64,000 nucleotides of DNA from Glycomyces tritici. Lineage in GTDB: Bacteria > Actinomycetota > Actinomycetes > Mycobacteriales > Micromonosporaceae. The position numbers and the translations under genes are program-made. Shown one piece after another: positions 14,446 through 22,549 of the stretch. The stretch is taken from contig NZ_JAUEMJ010000001.1 of assembly GCF_030403505.1 (NCBI RefSeq), positions 62,001 through 126,000 of the forward strand, given 5' to 3'. The notes under the pieces were generated by a model. That model was not told the origin of the DNA. It did no database searches and saw only the letters and a program-made list of their open reading frames with translations. The stretch's first letter is position 1, and the number at the start of each line of letters is the position of its first letter.

Positions 14446-16248
14446 ATGACAGGAAAACCACCCGCACCCCCGGCCCCGAAGGCGGCGGACGACGAGGAGG
14501 CCTCGCCTGAAGGCTCGGTCGTCCGGCTCCTCGCCGAATACCTGCGACCCCACCGCCGCACCCTCGCCCTCACCGTCGTGCTCCAGATCCTCGGCACCAT
14601 CGCATCCCTCTACGTGCCGACCCTCAACGCCGACCTCGTGAACCACGGCGTCGCCACCGGCGACACGGCCTACGTCCTGCGCCACGGCGCATTCATGCTC
14701 GCCGTCACCGTCGTCCAGATCACCGCGTCCGGCTTCGCCGTCTACTTCGGCGCCCGCACCGCCATGGGCCTCGGCCGCGACCTCCGCGCCGACCTCTTCG
14801 CCCAGGTCCAGCGCTTCTCCGCCGCCGAGATGGACCGCTTCGGGGCGCCCTCCCTCATCACACGCGCCACCAACGACATCACGCAGATCGTGACCATGCT
14901 CGTCATGGCGCTCACCCTGCTCCTGACCGCGCCCATCGCCGCCTTCGGCGGCCTCGCGCTGGCACTGAGCCTCGACGTGCCCATGACCGGCGTGCTCCTG
15001 GCCGCCATCCCCGTGGTCGCCGTCGCCATCGCCTGCATCGTCATCGCGATGGTCCCCGCCAGCCGCGTCATGCAGCGGTGCATCGACGGCATCAACCGCG
15101 TCATGCGCGAGCACATCACCGGCATCCGCGTCATCCGCGCCTTCGTGCGCGACGGCCACGAGCAGCAGCGCTTCAGCGAGGCCAACGCCGAGCTCACCGC
15201 GGCCTCCCTCCGAGTCGGCCGCGTCCAGGCCTTCTTCGGCGCCACCGCGATGATGTTCGGCAACCTCACCTCGATCGCCATCGTCTGGATCGGCGCCGGC
15301 CGCATCGCCGACGGCACCATGCAGATCGGCGACCTCATCGCCTTCCTCACCTACGCCGGCATGATCCTCGGCGCGGTCATGATGTCCATGGGCGTGTTCA
15401 TGATGGCCCCGCGCGCCAAGGTCGCGGCCGGGCGCATCCGCGAAGTCCTCGACACCGACCCGAGCATCGCCGACCCCGCCGAACCGGTCACCGAACTCGT
15501 CGGAATCGGCGAACTCGAACTCGAAGGCGTCACCTTCCGGTACGCCGGAGCCGAAGAGGCCGTCCTCCGCGGCGTCGACCTCGTCGCCCGGCCTGGCCAG
15601 ACCACCGCCGTCATCGGCTCCACCGGTGCGGGCAAGACCACCCTGCTCCACCTCATCCCCCGCCTCTTCGACGTCGACGCCGGGCACGTGCGCGTCGACG
15701 GCGTCGACGTCCGCGAGATGGACCGGGCCCTCATCGCCCGCACCATCGGGCTCGTCCCCCAGCGCGCCTACCTGTTCTCCGGCACCATCGCCTCCAACCT
15801 CCGCTACGGCGACCCGGACGCGAGCGACGACGACCTCTGGCGCGCCCTCGAGACCGCTCAGGCCGCCGGCTTCGTGCGCGCCATGCCCGACGGGCTCGAC
15901 ACGGTCATCGGCCAAGGCGGCACCACCGTCTCCGGCGGCCAGCGCCAGCGCCTGGCCATCGCCCGGACCCTGGTGGCGCGCCCCAAGATCTACCTGTTCG
16001 ACGACTCGTTCTCCGCGCTCGACACCGCCACGGACGCCGCGCTGCGGGCCGCGCTCGCCCGCGACATCGCCGACGCCGCGCAGGTGATCGTGGCCCAGCG
16101 GGTCTCGACCATCCGCGACGCCGACCGGATCGTCGTGCTCGACGCCGGACGCGTGGCCGGCACGGGCACCCACGAAGCGCTGCTCGCGGGCAACGCGGTG
16201 TACGCCGAGATCGTCAACTCCCAACTCACCCTCCAGGAGGCGCTGTGA
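14446..16248 (+). CDS. ABC exporter half, degenerate catalytic Asp (heterodimer subunit 1)
   Basis: A 600-residue type IV ABC exporter half-transporter: six membrane helices (about 40-330) followed by an ATPase domain. Walker A GSTGAGKTT is near 391-399, the signature VSGGQRQR near 495, and Walker B IYLFDD near 515. The residue after Walker B Asp is Asp, not the catalytic Glu. Together with the partner's variant signature this marks one degenerate nucleotide site, as in heterodimeric bacterial exporters. Its stop overlaps the GTG of subunit 2. Substrate may be a drug or metabolite; the divergent TetR gene is the likely controller. Confidence 0.92.
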   Translation: MTGKPPAPPAPKAADDEEASPEGSVVRLLAEYLRPHRRTLALTVVLQILGTIASLYVPTLNADLVNHGVATGDTAYVLRHGAFMLAVTVVQITASGFAVYFGARTAMGLGRDLRADLFAQVQRFSAAEMDRFGAPSLITRATNDITQIVTMLVMALTLLLTAPIAAFGGLALALSLDVPMTGVLLAAIPVVAVAIACIVIAMVPASRVMQRCIDGINRVMREHITGIRVIRAFVRDGHEQQRFSEANAELTAASLRVGRVQAFFGATAMMFGNLTSIAIVWIGAGRIADGTMQIGDLIAFLTYAGMILGAVMMSMGVFMMAPRAKVAAGRIREVLDTDPSIADPAEPVTELVGIGELELEGVTFRYAGAEEAVLRGVDLVARPGQTTAVIGSTGAGKTTLLHLIPRLFDVDAGHVRVDGVDVREMDRALIARTIGLVPQRAYLFSGTIASNLRYGDPDASDDDLWRALETAQAAGFVRAMPDGLDTVIGQGGTTVSGGQRQRLAIARTLVARPKIYLFDDSFSALDTATDAALRAALARDIADAAQVIVAQRVSTIRDADRIVVLDAGRVAGTGTHEALLAGNAVYAEIVNSQLTLQEAL

Positions 16249-18074
16249 CCATGATGGGAGCCAGGCCCGGCGCACCGGGCTCGACCAAGGCCGAGGACTT
16301 CCGCGGCACCGTCCGCCGCATTCTCGACCTGCTGCGCCGCAATCCGCTGCGGCTCGCCTCGGTCGTCGGGTTCGGCGTCCTCATGGTGGCCGGCATGCTG
16401 TCGATCCCCACCGTGCTCGGACGCGCCACCGACCTCGTGATCCAGGGCGCGACCACCGGAAGCGGCCTCGACTTCGCGGGCCTGGCCCGCCTGCTCGGGC
16501 TCGCGGTGGCGCTGGCCCTGGCGACCTTCGCCATCACGGTCCTCAACGGCCGCACGATCGCGAAGCTCGCGCAGGAGATGGCGTTCGACCTGCGCGCGGA
16601 GGCCGATCGGAAGATCTCGGCGCTCCCGCTGCGGTACTTCGACTCCCGCTCGCGCGGCGAAGTGCTCTCGCGGGTCACCAACGACATCGACAACCTGACC
16701 CAGACCGTCGGGCAGGTGACGCAGCGGGTCGTGCAGGGCATGCTGTTCCTCGTCGGCGTGCCGATCATGATGCTCACGATCTCGCCGCTGCTCACCCTCG
16801 TGGTGCTGCTGACGATGCCGCTCACGGTGATCGCGGCGCGGGTCATCGGCAAGCGCAGCCAGCCGCGGTTCGCCAAGCAGTGGGCGACGACCGGGAAGCT
16901 CAACGGGCACGTGGAGGAGATGATCACCGGCCACCAGCTCGTGACCCTCTTCGGCCGCCAGGCCCAGGGCGCGGCCCGGTTCAAGGAGCACAACGAGGAG
17001 CTGTACGAGACCACCGTGCGCGCCCAGTGGGTCGCGGGCCTGCTCGGCCCGGCGATGGGGTTCCTCGGCTCGGTCACGTACGTGCTCGTGGCCGTGGTCG
17101 GCGGGCTCCAGGTGGCCGCGGCGGTGCTGACCTTCGGGCAGATCCAGGCGTTCATCCAGTACACCGGCCAGTTCTCGAACCCGCTGAACATGCTCGCGGG
17201 CATGTTCGGCCAGATCCAGTCCGCGGTCGCCTCGGGCGAGCGGGTCTTCGAGTTCCTCGACGCCGAGGAGCAGCGCCCCGACCCGGTGGCGGTCGGCGCC
17301 GAGCTCGAGACGGTGCACGGGAGGGTCGCCTTCGAGGACGTCTCCTTCCGCTATCTGGAGGACGAGCCGCTCATCGAGCACCTGTGGCTCTCGGCCGAAC
17401 CGGGCCAGACCGTGGCGATCGTCGGTCCCACCGGCGCGGGGAAGACCACGCTCGTCAACCTGCTCATGCGCTTCTACGACCTCGATGCGGGCCGCATCAC
17501 CGTCGACGGCGTCGACGTCTCCACGGTCGAGCGCGAGCGGATGCGGCGGCGCATCGGCATGGTCCTGCAGGACACCTGGCTGTTCGACGGCACCATCGCC
17601 GAGAACATCGCCTACGGCAAGCCGGAGGCGACCCGGGAGGAAGTGGTGGCGGCCGCCTCGGCGGCGCACGCCGACCACTTCATCCGGACGCTCCCGGACG
17701 GCTACGACACGGTGGTCGGCGCCGAGGAGGGCAGCCTGAGCGCAGGTGAGCGCCAGCTGGTGACGATCGCGCGGGCGTTCCTGATCGACCCGTCGATCCT
17801 GATCCTCGACGAGGCCACGAGCTCGGTGGACACCCGCACCGAGATGCTCGTCCAGCAGGGCATGGTCGCGCTGCGGCAGGGCCGCACGAGTTTCGTGATC
17901 GCCCACCGGCTCTCGACCATCCGCGACGCCGACGTGATCGTGGTGATGGAGCACGGCCACGTGGTCGAGCAGGGCGACCACGACGAGCTCCTCGCCTCCG
18001 GCGGCGCTTACGCCCGCCTCTATGAGGCCCAGTTCGCGCAGCCCGCGATCGAGGAGGAGCCGGCCGGCAAGTAG
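16245..18074 (+). CDS. ABC exporter half, canonical Walker B (heterodimer subunit 2)
   Basis: A 609-residue ABC exporter half-transporter with six membrane helices followed by an ATPase domain: Walker A GPTGAGKTT near 394, Walker B LILDEATSSVD near 518 with the normal catalytic Glu. Its signature is LSAGERQL rather than LSGGQ. In the heterodimer this signature would complete the degenerate site formed by subunit 1's Walker motifs, leaving one fully active site. The GTG at 16245 overlaps the previous stop (GTGA); ATG at 16251 is an alternative with better spacing from AGGAGG (16235-16240). A strong hairpin follows the stop. Confidence 0.92.
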   Translation: MTMMGARPGAPGSTKAEDFRGTVRRILDLLRRNPLRLASVVGFGVLMVAGMLSIPTVLGRATDLVIQGATTGSGLDFAGLARLLGLAVALALATFAITVLNGRTIAKLAQEMAFDLRAEADRKISALPLRYFDSRSRGEVLSRVTNDIDNLTQTVGQVTQRVVQGMLFLVGVPIMMLTISPLLTLVVLLTMPLTVIAARVIGKRSQPRFAKQWATTGKLNGHVEEMITGHQLVTLFGRQAQGAARFKEHNEELYETTVRAQWVAGLLGPAMGFLGSVTYVLVAVVGGLQVAAAVLTFGQIQAFIQYTGQFSNPLNMLAGMFGQIQSAVASGERVFEFLDAEEQRPDPVAVGAELETVHGRVAFEDVSFRYLEDEPLIEHLWLSAEPGQTVAIVGPTGAGKTTLVNLLMRFYDLDAGRITVDGVDVSTVERERMRRRIGMVLQDTWLFDGTIAENIAYGKPEATREEVVAAASAAHADHFIRTLPDGYDTVVGAEEGSLSAGERQLVTIARAFLIDPSILILDEATSSVDTRTEMLVQQGMVALRQGRTSFVIAHRLSTIRDADVIVVMEHGHVVEQGDHDELLASGGAYARLYEAQFAQPAIEEEPAGK

Positions 18075-18121
18075 CCGAGCCGGTCGGGGCCCGCGATAAC
18101 CAGCGAAACCAGGAAGCGAGG

Positions 18122-18154
18122 CCGGTGGGCCGGGGCGAGAGCCCGGCCCACCGG
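18122..18154 (+). terminator. Hairpin terminator after the ABC operon
   Basis: CCGGTGGGCCGGG (18122-18134) pairs with CCCGGCCCACCGG (18142-18154) around a short GAGA-containing loop, about 50 bases after the second ABC gene. No T-run follows. Confidence 0.7.
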
Positions 18155-18227
18155 TCACGTCTCACAGGCTCGACTGCGCGGATCCCCGTACCACCGGGAA
18201 CCGGATCGGCTCGGCAGCCGCGTTTTC

Positions 18228-18250
18228 GGGGCGGCCTGGTTCACCGCCCC
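18228..18250 (+). promoter_or_regulatory. Hairpin in the leader of the MBL gene
   Basis: GGGGCGG (18228-18234) pairs with CCGCCCC (18244-18250), ending about 20 bases before the ATG at 18271. It could be a terminator or an operator; its role is not clear. Confidence 0.35.
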
Positions 18251-18270
18251 AAGGCGTTTACGGTGAAGGC

Positions 18271-18891
18271 ATGCGACTCACCAAGTTCGGCCATGCATGC
18301 GTCAGGCTCGACACCGACGGCGGTGCCTTCGCGATCGATCCGGGCGTGTTCTCCGATCCCGCGGCCCTCGACGGCGTGGAGGCCGTGTTCATCACCCACC
18401 AGCACCCGGACCACTGCAACGACCCGGAACTGCGTCGACTCCTCGAGGACCAGCCCGAGACCAGGATCTACGGTCCCGCATCGCTCACCGAGGTGCTCGG
18501 CGGGCTCCCGTTCACCGTGGTCGGCGCAGGTGACGCGATCGCCGTGGCGGGCACCGAGGTCAAGGTCATCGGACGGCATCACGCGGTGATCCACCCCGAC
18601 CTCCCGGTGGTCCCGAACGTCGGCTACCTCGTCGACGGGGTATTCCATCCGGGCGACGCCCTCACGGTCCCCGGCGAACCCGTCCGGGTCCTGCTCGCGC
18701 CGGTCGCCGCACCCTGGATGAAGCTCTCCGAGGCCGTCGACTTCATCCGGGCGGTCGGCGCGCCGGTCGTGCACCCCATCCATGACGCGATCCTCAGCAA
18801 GGACGGCATCGTCATCGTCGACCGCGTGCTCACCGACCTCATCGGCGACCCGTTCCAGCGCATCGCCGACGGCGCCGCGGTCACCGTCTGA
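18271..18891 (+). CDS. MBL-fold metal-dependent hydrolase
   Basis: A 206-residue metallo-beta-lactamase-fold protein of the UlaG-like type. It opens MRLTKFGHACVRLDTDGG, then FITHQHPDHCND (about 44-55) carries the HxHxDH metal motif with Gln in the second position before HPDH. VIHPDLPVVPNVGYLVDG and FHPGD provide further ligands, and VVHPIHDA near the C-terminus the last His. Predicted cytoplasmic, di-zinc or Mn hydrolase; the substrate is unknown. GTGAAGG precedes the ATG. Confidence 0.84.
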   Translation: MRLTKFGHACVRLDTDGGAFAIDPGVFSDPAALDGVEAVFITHQHPDHCNDPELRRLLEDQPETRIYGPASLTEVLGGLPFTVVGAGDAIAVAGTEVKVIGRHHAVIHPDLPVVPNVGYLVDGVFHPGDALTVPGEPVRVLLAPVAAPWMKLSEAVDFIRAVGAPVVHPIHDAILSKDGIVIVDRVLTDLIGDPFQRIADGAAVTV

Positions 18892-18921
18892 TCCACCGCA
18901 ATGACCAGCGGGTGCGGCTTT

Positions 18922-19722
18922 TCAGCCGAAGGCCGTGAAGACGCCGTACGCCGCGCTGATCCCGATCGCCGCCCCGCACACCACCAGCGCCCCGGCGACG
19001 ACGCCCCAGTCCGACGGGTGCATCCGCTGCTCGCGCGCATGGGTTCGGGGGATCTCCGAGTCGAATCCGCGCGCGTCCATCGCGGCCGCGAGGCGGCCTG
19101 CCCGGCGGATCGCCCCGACGAGCAGGGCGAACATGGTCGAGGCGAAGAGCCGTGCGCGCCGGACCGGGTTCCAGCCGCCTTCCAGGCCGCGGGCCCTGCG
19201 GGCGCTGGTGATCTGATGCCATTCCGCGCCGAGCAGCGGCAGCAGCCGCAGGGCGGCGAGTGCGCCGATCGTGAACCGGGCCGGGGCGCGGAGCTGCTGG
19301 GTGAGGGCGTCCGCGAGGTCGGTCGGGTCGGTGGTCGCGAAGCCGAGGACGCCGGCGGTGGCGGCGACGCAGACGCGCAGGCCGATGGCCGTGCCGCCGA
19401 GGAGCGCGCCGGTGCTGATCTCCAAGGGGCCGAAGTCGATCAGGGTGCGGCCGGTCTGCTCTGCGGCGAAGACCGCGTTGACGATGACGACCGCCGCGGC
19501 GGCGAACCAGAGCCAGCGCAGCCGGCGGGCGAGTTCGGCGATGCGGATGCCGCTGAACGGGACGACGGCGAGGAGCGCGGTGAGCAGGAGCAGCGGCGTG
19601 AGCCAGTCGGAGGCGATGAGCGCGGTGGTCGAGACGGCCGTGACCGCGGCGAGCTTCGCCACCGGGTTGACGCGGGCGATGGGGGCCTGCGCGTCGCAGA
19701 CGGGCGCGAGGGTGATGGTCAT
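18922..19722 (-). CDS. ykoC: ECF transporter T component (YkoC-like)
   Basis: A 266-residue membrane protein with about five to six helices, the energy-coupling T subunit of an ECF vitamin transporter. The two short Ala-Arg-Gly coupling motifs, ARRARGLEG and AMDARGFDS, sit in the cytoplasmic helices that grip the ATPase. It is the last gene of a three-gene set (S, ATPase, T) and overlaps the ATPase stop by four bases. A TPP riboswitch upstream of the set assigns it to thiamine or its pyrimidine precursor. Confidence 0.88.
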   Translation of the reverse strand: MTITLAPVCDAQAPIARVNPVAKLAAVTAVSTTALIASDWLTPLLLLTALLAVVPFSGIRIAELARRLRWLWFAAAAVVIVNAVFAAEQTGRTLIDFGPLEISTGALLGGTAIGLRVCVAATAGVLGFATTDPTDLADALTQQLRAPARFTIGALAALRLLPLLGAEWHQITSARRARGLEGGWNPVRRARLFASTMFALLVGAIRRAGRLAAAMDARGFDSEIPRTHAREQRMHPSDWGVVAGALVVCGAAIGISAAYGVFTAFG

Positions 19723-21158
19723 CGGCGGCGCTCCTCGGCGATGCGGCCTTCCCGGAGGACGAGTTCGCGTCCGGCGAGGGCGGCGGCGAAGTCGCGGTCG
19801 TGGGTGACGGCGAGGAGGGCGGTGCCTTCGTCGCGGATGTCGGCGGTGAGGTCGACGAGTTCGCCCCAGGTGCGCCGGTCCTGCCCGAATGTGGGTTCGT
19901 CGAGGAGGAGCACGCCGGGCGCGGCGGCGAGGGCCCCGGCGACGGAGAGGCGGCGGGCCTCGCCTCCCGAGAGCGTGTGGGGGTTGGCGTCGGCCAAGGG
20001 CGCCAGGCGGAGTCGTTCGAGGAGTTCGGTGACGCGGGCTTCGGTGCGGTCCTTCGGCCAGCCGGCTTGGCGGGGCCCGAAGGCGAGTTCGTCCCGGACG
20101 CTCGCGGTCACGAACTGGTGCTCGGGGTCCTGGAAGACCGAGCCGACGCGGGTCGCCAGGCGCCGGGCGGCCAGTTTGTGGAGGGGCCGGGGTTCGCCGG
20201 GCACGGTGGTGGCGCCGCGGGTGGGTTTCGCGAGCCCGCCCGCCAGGAGCGCCAGTGTGGACTTGCCGGAGCCGTTGGCTCCGGTGACGGCGAGCAGTTC
20301 GCCTTGGCGCAGTTCGAAGGCGACCTCGTCGAGGGCGGGCCGGTCGGCGCCGGGGTGCGTGAAGGCGAGGGATTCGCCGCGGAGCGCCACGTCTCCGGCG
20401 GCCCGGGCCGGCCGGGTCGGCAGCGGCACGCCGGGGACCCAGACGCCTTGGGCGGCGAGGTGGTCGCCGTGCTCGACGAGGACGGCAGCGGCGGGGCCGT
20501 CGGCGAGGAGGGTGCCGCCGGGCCCGAGGGCGATGACGCGGTCGACCAGGTCGAGGATCTCGGCCACCCGGTGCTCGACGACGATCAAGGTCGCCCGGGT
20601 GTCGGCCAGCGCGGACCGCAGTGCGTTGCGGACGTCTTGGGCGCCTTCGGGGTCGAGGTTCGCGGTGGGCTCGTCGAGGAGGATGAGGTCGGGGCGGCGG
20701 GCCAGGACGCCGGCGAGGGCGAGGCGCTGCTGCTCGCCCCCGGAGAGGGCGTGGGTGGCGCGGTCGACGCCGTAGGGGAAGCCGACTGCTTCGAGGGCTT
20801 CGTGGACGCGGGGCCAGATCTGGTCGCGGGGCAGGGCCTGGTTCTCGAGGCCGAAGGCGACGTCGTCGCCGCTGCGGGCCATGACGAGCTGCGTTTCGGG
20901 GTCCTGGAAGAGGATGCCGACGCGGCCCTGCTGCTCGGCGGCGGCCTTGCCGTCGATGAGGACGTCGCCGTCCTGCTCGCCGGAGTCCTCGGTGAGGAGT
21001 CCGGCGAGCGCGGCGAGCAGGGTGGACTTGCCGGACCCGGAGGGGCCGAGCAGGAGGACCCGCTCGCCGGGTTCGACGCGGAGGTCGACTCCCGCGACCG
21101 CCTGGGCGCGGCGGCCGGCGTGGCGCCAGGCGAAGCCGCGGAATTCGACCGGGATCAT
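19719..21158 (-). CDS. ykoD: ECF transporter duplicated ATPase (YkoD-like)
   Basis: A 479-residue fusion of two ABC ATPase domains. The first has GPSGSGKST, LSGGEQQRLAL and LILLDEPTANLD; the second GANGSGKST, LSGGEARRLSV and LLLDEPTFGQD. All key residues are intact in both. It drives an ECF transporter with the neighbouring T and S proteins. It lies seven bases after the S-component stop and overlaps the T-component start (ATGA), so the three are coupled. Expression should fall when thiamine pyrophosphate binds the upstream riboswitch. Confidence 0.92.
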   Translation of the reverse strand: MIPVEFRGFAWRHAGRRAQAVAGVDLRVEPGERVLLLGPSGSGKSTLLAALAGLLTEDSGEQDGDVLIDGKAAAEQQGRVGILFQDPETQLVMARSGDDVAFGLENQALPRDQIWPRVHEALEAVGFPYGVDRATHALSGGEQQRLALAGVLARRPDLILLDEPTANLDPEGAQDVRNALRSALADTRATLIVVEHRVAEILDLVDRVIALGPGGTLLADGPAAAVLVEHGDHLAAQGVWVPGVPLPTRPARAAGDVALRGESLAFTHPGADRPALDEVAFELRQGELLAVTGANGSGKSTLALLAGGLAKPTRGATTVPGEPRPLHKLAARRLATRVGSVFQDPEHQFVTASVRDELAFGPRQAGWPKDRTEARVTELLERLRLAPLADANPHTLSGGEARRLSVAGALAAAPGVLLLDEPTFGQDRRTWGELVDLTADIRDEGTALLAVTHDRDFAAALAGRELVLREGRIAEERRR

Positions 21159-21165
21159 GGCGGGG

Positions 21166-21768
21166 TCAGATCCGCTGGCGTTCGCGGCCGGCGGGGAAGC
21201 GGTCGAGGACGCCGGTGGGGAGCATGGCCTTGACGAGGGCCTTGGAGCCGAGTCCGGCGACGACGGCGCTGGAGGCGGCGGCGATGGCGACGTACGGGAC
21301 CTTGAAGGCCCAGAGGTCGGCGGTGGGGTACCAGTAGAAGACGTCCCACAGGGTCCCGGCGATGCCGGCGAGCGCGCCGGCGGCGAGGGCGGTGTACTTG
21401 CCGAAGTGGCGGTAGCGGCCCGCGGCGAAGGGCAGTTCGCCGCCGAGGCCTTGGAGCAGGCCCTGGTAGATGACGGTCATGCCGTAGGGGGAGCCGAGGA
21501 GCAGCGACATGAGGGCGGCGAGTCCTTCGGTGAAGACGCCGGCGCCGGCTTTGCGCACGATGAGGGGCGCGAGGACGGCCGGGATGAGCCAGAGCCCGTA
21601 GATCACGGCGGAGAGCGGCGGGTAGAACGACAGGGCCGGGCTGAGGACGGCCCAGACGAAGTTCCAGGCCCAGAAGACGACGCTGAAGGCGACGGCGAGG
21701 ACGGCGCAGGTGAGGATGTCGACTGTGCGCCAGCGGCCGGGGGCGGCGAGGGCGGGGCTGTCGGGCAT
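21166..21768 (-). CDS. ykoE: ECF substrate-binding component for thiamine precursor (YkoE)
   Basis: A 200-residue membrane protein of the YkoE family, the S component that captures hydroxymethylpyrimidine or thiamine. WRTVDILTCAVLAVAFSVVF opens the first helix, and five further hydrophobic segments follow, with GGELPFAAGRYRHF in a loop. The second of two close ATGs (21768) is chosen because GAAAGG lies seven bases before it; ATG 21774 and ATG 21792 are alternatives. A TPP riboswitch lies about 55 bases upstream, which supports the substrate assignment. Confidence 0.88.
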   Translation of the reverse strand: MPDSPALAAPGRWRTVDILTCAVLAVAFSVVFWAWNFVWAVLSPALSFYPPLSAVIYGLWLIPAVLAPLIVRKAGAGVFTEGLAALMSLLLGSPYGMTVIYQGLLQGLGGELPFAAGRYRHFGKYTALAAGALAGIAGTLWDVFYWYPTADLWAFKVPYVAIAAASSAVVAGLGSKALVKAMLPTGVLDRFPAGRERQRI

Positions 21769-21822
21769 GGGCATGCCTTTCACGAAATTCATGGACACGA
21801 CGCGACAGCGGTCGACGAACGA

Positions 21823-21899
21823 CTTCCTCCGCCGGTATTACCCGGATCAGGTGTGAGGGTCTGCGGTCGGTTCCGCACTCTCAGCCAATCGGCTCCCCT
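21823..21899 (-). ncRNA. TPP (thiamine pyrophosphate) riboswitch
   Basis: Read on the minus strand, the leader contains the conserved THI-box core: GGGGAGC, GCTGAGAG, ACCCT and CCTGATCCGGGTAATACCGG in the right order, with a variable GC-rich arm (CGGAACCGACCG) between. This is a textbook TPP aptamer. It stands directly before ykoE and should switch the YkoEDC transporter off when thiamine pyrophosphate is plentiful, probably by hiding the start region because no clear terminator follows. Confidence 0.95.
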
Positions 21900-22028
21900 G
21901 TCGCTTCCGACGTTAACACCAGGCGACGATTCGTGACCCGAGGCGATCCCGACAGGTGGCGCCGGACGCTCGGCGTGCACGCCCGATCGCGGGGGCGGGG
22001 CATCGGCCGGGCTGGGTACATTGCCGTG

Positions 22029-22406
22029 ATGACGACTGAACGGGATTGGGAGCGGGTGCGGCGGGTGGTGGCGGCGCTGCCGGAGGGCACCTGGACCTCG
22101 TACGGGGACCTCGCGGAGCTGATCGGCACGGGCCCGCGCCAGGTCGGGGCGTACATGCGGGACGGTGATGTCCCGCAGGCGTACCGGGTCCTCACGGCGG
22201 GCGGCACGGTCTCGGAGGGCTTCCGCTGGGCGGACGGCCGGACCGGCCGCGATGTGCCCGACCTCCTGCGTGCGGACGGCGTGACGGTGAGCGCGAAGGG
22301 CCGCGCCGACCGCGCCCAGCGCATGTCGGTCTACGACCTCAAGCTCCTCGCGGCCGAACTCGACGAGGACGATCCGACACCGGACGACGAAGACGACTGG
22401 GAATAA
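22029..22406 (+). CDS. MGMT-like protein lacking the active-site cysteine
   Basis: A 125-residue protein resembling the DNA-binding part of O6-alkylguanine transferases and alkyltransferase-like proteins. PEGTWTSYGDLAELIGTGPR is the usual helix-turn-helix opening, and PQAYRVLTAGG stands where transferases have the PCHRV motif. There is no cysteine anywhere in the protein, so it cannot accept an alkyl group; it could flag lesions for excision repair, as in ATL proteins, or act only in DNA binding. The acidic tail DEDDPTPDDEDDWE is unusual. GTG at 22026 is an alternative start. Confidence 0.78.
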   Translation: MTTERDWERVRRVVAALPEGTWTSYGDLAELIGTGPRQVGAYMRDGDVPQAYRVLTAGGTVSEGFRWADGRTGRDVPDLLRADGVTVSAKGRADRAQRMSVYDLKLLAAELDEDDPTPDDEDDWE

Positions 22407-22411
22407 TCCGC

Positions 22412-22525
22412 CGTATCGTGATATTTCCGGCTTTAAGGACCCGGCCTCGGCGAGGCCTGCGAGCGCAATCGGCGAGGTTCAAAAGGATGCGCCGGGTAGG
22501 GCATCGATCCTTCGAACACGATACG
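22412..22525. repeat. 9-bp inverted repeat enclosing a non-coding island
   Basis: CGTATCGTG (22412-22420) and its reverse complement CACGATACG (22517-22525) bound about 96 bases between two convergent genes. The island includes GGCCTCG-G-CGAGGCC (22443-22457), a small hairpin. It could be a terminator region or a remnant of a small mobile repeat. Confidence 0.35.
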
Positions 22526-22549
22526 AGCGATCCTCCATGCGCTCGCCCG

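Noticed and set aside
15990..18158. Open minus-strand frame of over 700 codons antisense to the ABC genes
   Set aside because: Composition (very high Arg/His/Glu/Val, no domain) and codon bias show it is the shadow of the plus-strand exporter genes.
19719..19722. Possible frameshift between ykoD and ykoC
   Set aside because: The overlap is a normal ATGA stop-start coupling, and both proteins are full length.
19800..21233. Long plus-strand frames antisense to ykoD
   Set aside because: Shadow frames; Walker and signature motifs are on the minus strand.
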